DNA of 64,000 nucleotides from Streptococcus pseudopneumoniae (GTDB lineage: Bacteria; Bacillota; Bacilli; Lactobacillales; Streptococcaceae), in the NCBI RefSeq assembly GCF_001074155.1, contig NZ_JUUZ01000010.1, positions 43,962-107,961 on the forward strand, given 5' to 3'. The notes under the pieces are model-generated. The model did no database searches. It was not told the origin of the DNA and saw nothing but the letters and a program-made list of their open reading frames with translations. Numbering within the stretch: position 1 is the first letter of the stretch; each line of letters opens with the position of its first letter. A program made the position numbers and the translations under genes. Below are positions 63,253 to 64,000 of the stretch, in pieces.

Positions 63253-63334
63253 GTCTAAAATTTTGATATAATAGATTATACATTAAAAATTCTTATTTAC
63301 AAGTCAAAATTTTTATTTTTAGACACTGAGTCTA
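63253..63334. promoter_or_regulatory. Divergent promoters and candidate TetR operators
   Basis: Plus strand: extended -10 TGATATAAT (63264-63272) for the TetR gene. Minus strand: TTGTAA (63302-63297), 16 bases, TATAAT (63280-63275) for yhgE. The two -10s nearly touch. A palindrome TAGAC-ACTGA-GTCTA lies at 63320-63334 and a half-site GTCTA at 63253-63257, flanking both promoters and suited to a TetR dimer. Confidence 0.6.
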
Positions 63335-63356
63335 TTTTTGTTCACAAGGAGGAACT

Positions 63357-63899
63357 ATGAAAGAGAGCAACAAACGCTTAAAAACCAAACGTACTATTGA
63401 GAACGCCATGGTTCAATTATTAACGGAACAACCATTTGATCAAATTAGCACTATTAAGCTGGCAGAAAAAGCCGGAATTAGTCGTTCTAGTTTTTATACT
63501 CATTACAAAGATAAGTATGATATGATTGAACATTACCAAAGTAAGCTTTTTCATACCTTTGAGTATATTTTTCAAAAACACGCAAATCATAAAAGAGATG
63601 CTATTCTAGAAGTGTTTGAATACTTAGAGTCTGAACCTTTACTAGCTGCTCTTCTATCTGAAAATGGTACAAAAGAGATACAAAACTTCTTGAGAAATAA
63701 ACTTCACATTATGCTTAGCACTGACCTCCAAAAACGCTTTATGCAATTAAATTTAAACAATATTGAGTTAGAGTATAGCAGTATTTATCTAACAAACGCA
63801 CTATTTGGTGTATGCCAAACCTGGATTGCTCATGGAAAAAAAGAAAGTCCACAAGAAATGACAAACTTTCTTATGAAAATGTTGGGAGATGCAAATTAG
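63357..63899 (+). CDS. TetR/AcrR-family regulator
   Basis: A 180-residue repressor-type regulator. The N-terminal helix-turn-helix is TKRTIENAMVQLLTEQPFDQ ISTIKLAEKAGISRSSFYTHY KDKYDMIEHY (split here into parts). The C-terminal ligand domain resembles the TetR group next to YhgE genes (LFGVCQTWIAHGKKESPQEMTNFLMKML). It is divergent from yhgE with AAGGAGG upstream, so it likely represses yhgE and itself in the absence of an unknown ligand. Confidence 0.92.
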   Translation: MKESNKRLKTKRTIENAMVQLLTEQPFDQISTIKLAEKAGISRSSFYTHYKDKYDMIEHYQSKLFHTFEYIFQKHANHKRDAILEVFEYLESEPLLAALLSENGTKEIQNFLRNKLHIMLSTDLQKRFMQLNLNNIELEYSSIYLTNALFGVCQTWIAHGKKESPQEMTNFLMKMLGDAN

Positions 63900-63903
63900 A
63901 GAC

Positions 63904-63932
63904 AAAAAAAGAACACCATTGGTGTTCTTTTT
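63904..63932 (+). terminator. Terminator of the tetR gene
   Basis: Stem AAAAGAACACC / GGTGTTCTTTTT right after the stop, also usable by the minus-strand tRNA. Confidence 0.9.
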
Positions 63933-63938
63933 GTTTAA

Positions 63939-64000
63939 CTCCGCCAGTAGGACTCGAACCTACGACATCATGATTAACAGTCATGCGCTACTACCAACTG
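63939..64000 (-). tRNA. tRNA-Asn (GTT), 5' end beyond the window
   Basis: The minus strand gives an anticodon arm CATGACTGTTAATCATG with anticodon GTT (63978-63976), a T arm with GTTCGAGTC and a 3' acceptor strand TGGCGGA plus discriminator G. About 12 bases of the 5' acceptor and D arm lie past the window edge. CCA is not encoded. In pneumococcus a tRNA-Asn sits here, just before comE. Confidence 0.92.

Overview
The window is chromosomal DNA from a Mitis-group Streptococcus (pneumoniae/mitis/oralis relatives). The signs are low GC, AAGGAGG ribosome-binding sites, extended -10 promoters (TGnTATAAT), a choline-binding CHAP hydrolase, a MurM-type ligase, a ComX box on comFA, PcsB with a WalR-like box, and the gene order recF-guaB-trpS-ABC-F-yhgE/tetR-tRNA-Asn. 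In pneumococcus that order lies just left of comCDE and oriC. The species cannot be fixed from the sequence alone. No insertion sequence, prophage, CRISPR array or rRNA was seen.

Layout. (1) 1-7.9 kb: L-serine dehydratase (sdaAB partial, sdaAA), a HAD phosphatase, three tandem DUF805 membrane proteins, a membrane CapD-type sugar dehydratase with a GT2 glycosyltransferase, and a CynX-type MFS transporter. (2) 8-13.3 kb: an unrecognised leucine-rich protein with a small acidic partner, then a PadR/DUF1700/DUF4097/acidic membrane protein envelope-stress-like operon. (3) 13.3-28.6 kb: a catabolic region for mannose-type N-glycans. It holds a CcpA-site-controlled unknown gene, tRNA hydroxylase trhO, a broken small membrane gene, the ABC importer ngtP1-ngtP2-ngtS, and the glycosidases GH20, ROK kinase, GH38, GH125 and GH92. 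(4) 28.6-32.8 kb: a convergent intergenic region with paired DnaA-box-like repeats, polA, and a CbpD-like murein hydrolase. (5) 32.9-60.4 kb: conserved housekeeping genes near the origin: veg-dnaB, rplI-gdpP, hpf, comFC-comFA, yigZ, cysK, tsf-rpsB, a MurM-like ligase, pcsB, a long operon from the M16 pair through rodZ, pgsA and ecfA1A2T to mreCD, rlbA-recF, guaB, trpS and an ABC-F protein. (6) 60.4-64 kb: a perfect parS site, yhgE with a divergent TetR regulator, and a partial tRNA-Asn.

How genes work together. In region 3 an importer for N-glycan pieces sits directly beside the intracellular exo-glycosidases that would strip mannose and GlcNAc from its cargo, with a ROK sugar kinase to feed glycolysis. 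From memory, the homologous importer and glycosidase loci are far apart in pneumococcus TIGR4, so this arrangement is a natural test of their functional link. Two promoters here (ngtP1 and the unknown gene at 13.3-14.2 kb) share the same TATACT-cre layout. Cell-wall growth and division functions (PcsB, MreCD, RodZ, PgsA, MurM-like, CbpD-like) cluster in the origin-proximal part, which also carries two parS sites and one degenerate copy.

No wholly new system is proven. The best leads are the merged N-glycan locus with its regulatory hairpins, a back-to-back pair of apparently leaderless promoters for comFA and yigZ, the DnaA-box doublets between GH92 and polA, the strongly asymmetric ABC-F ATP sites, and the unrecognised LRR/acidic gene pair.
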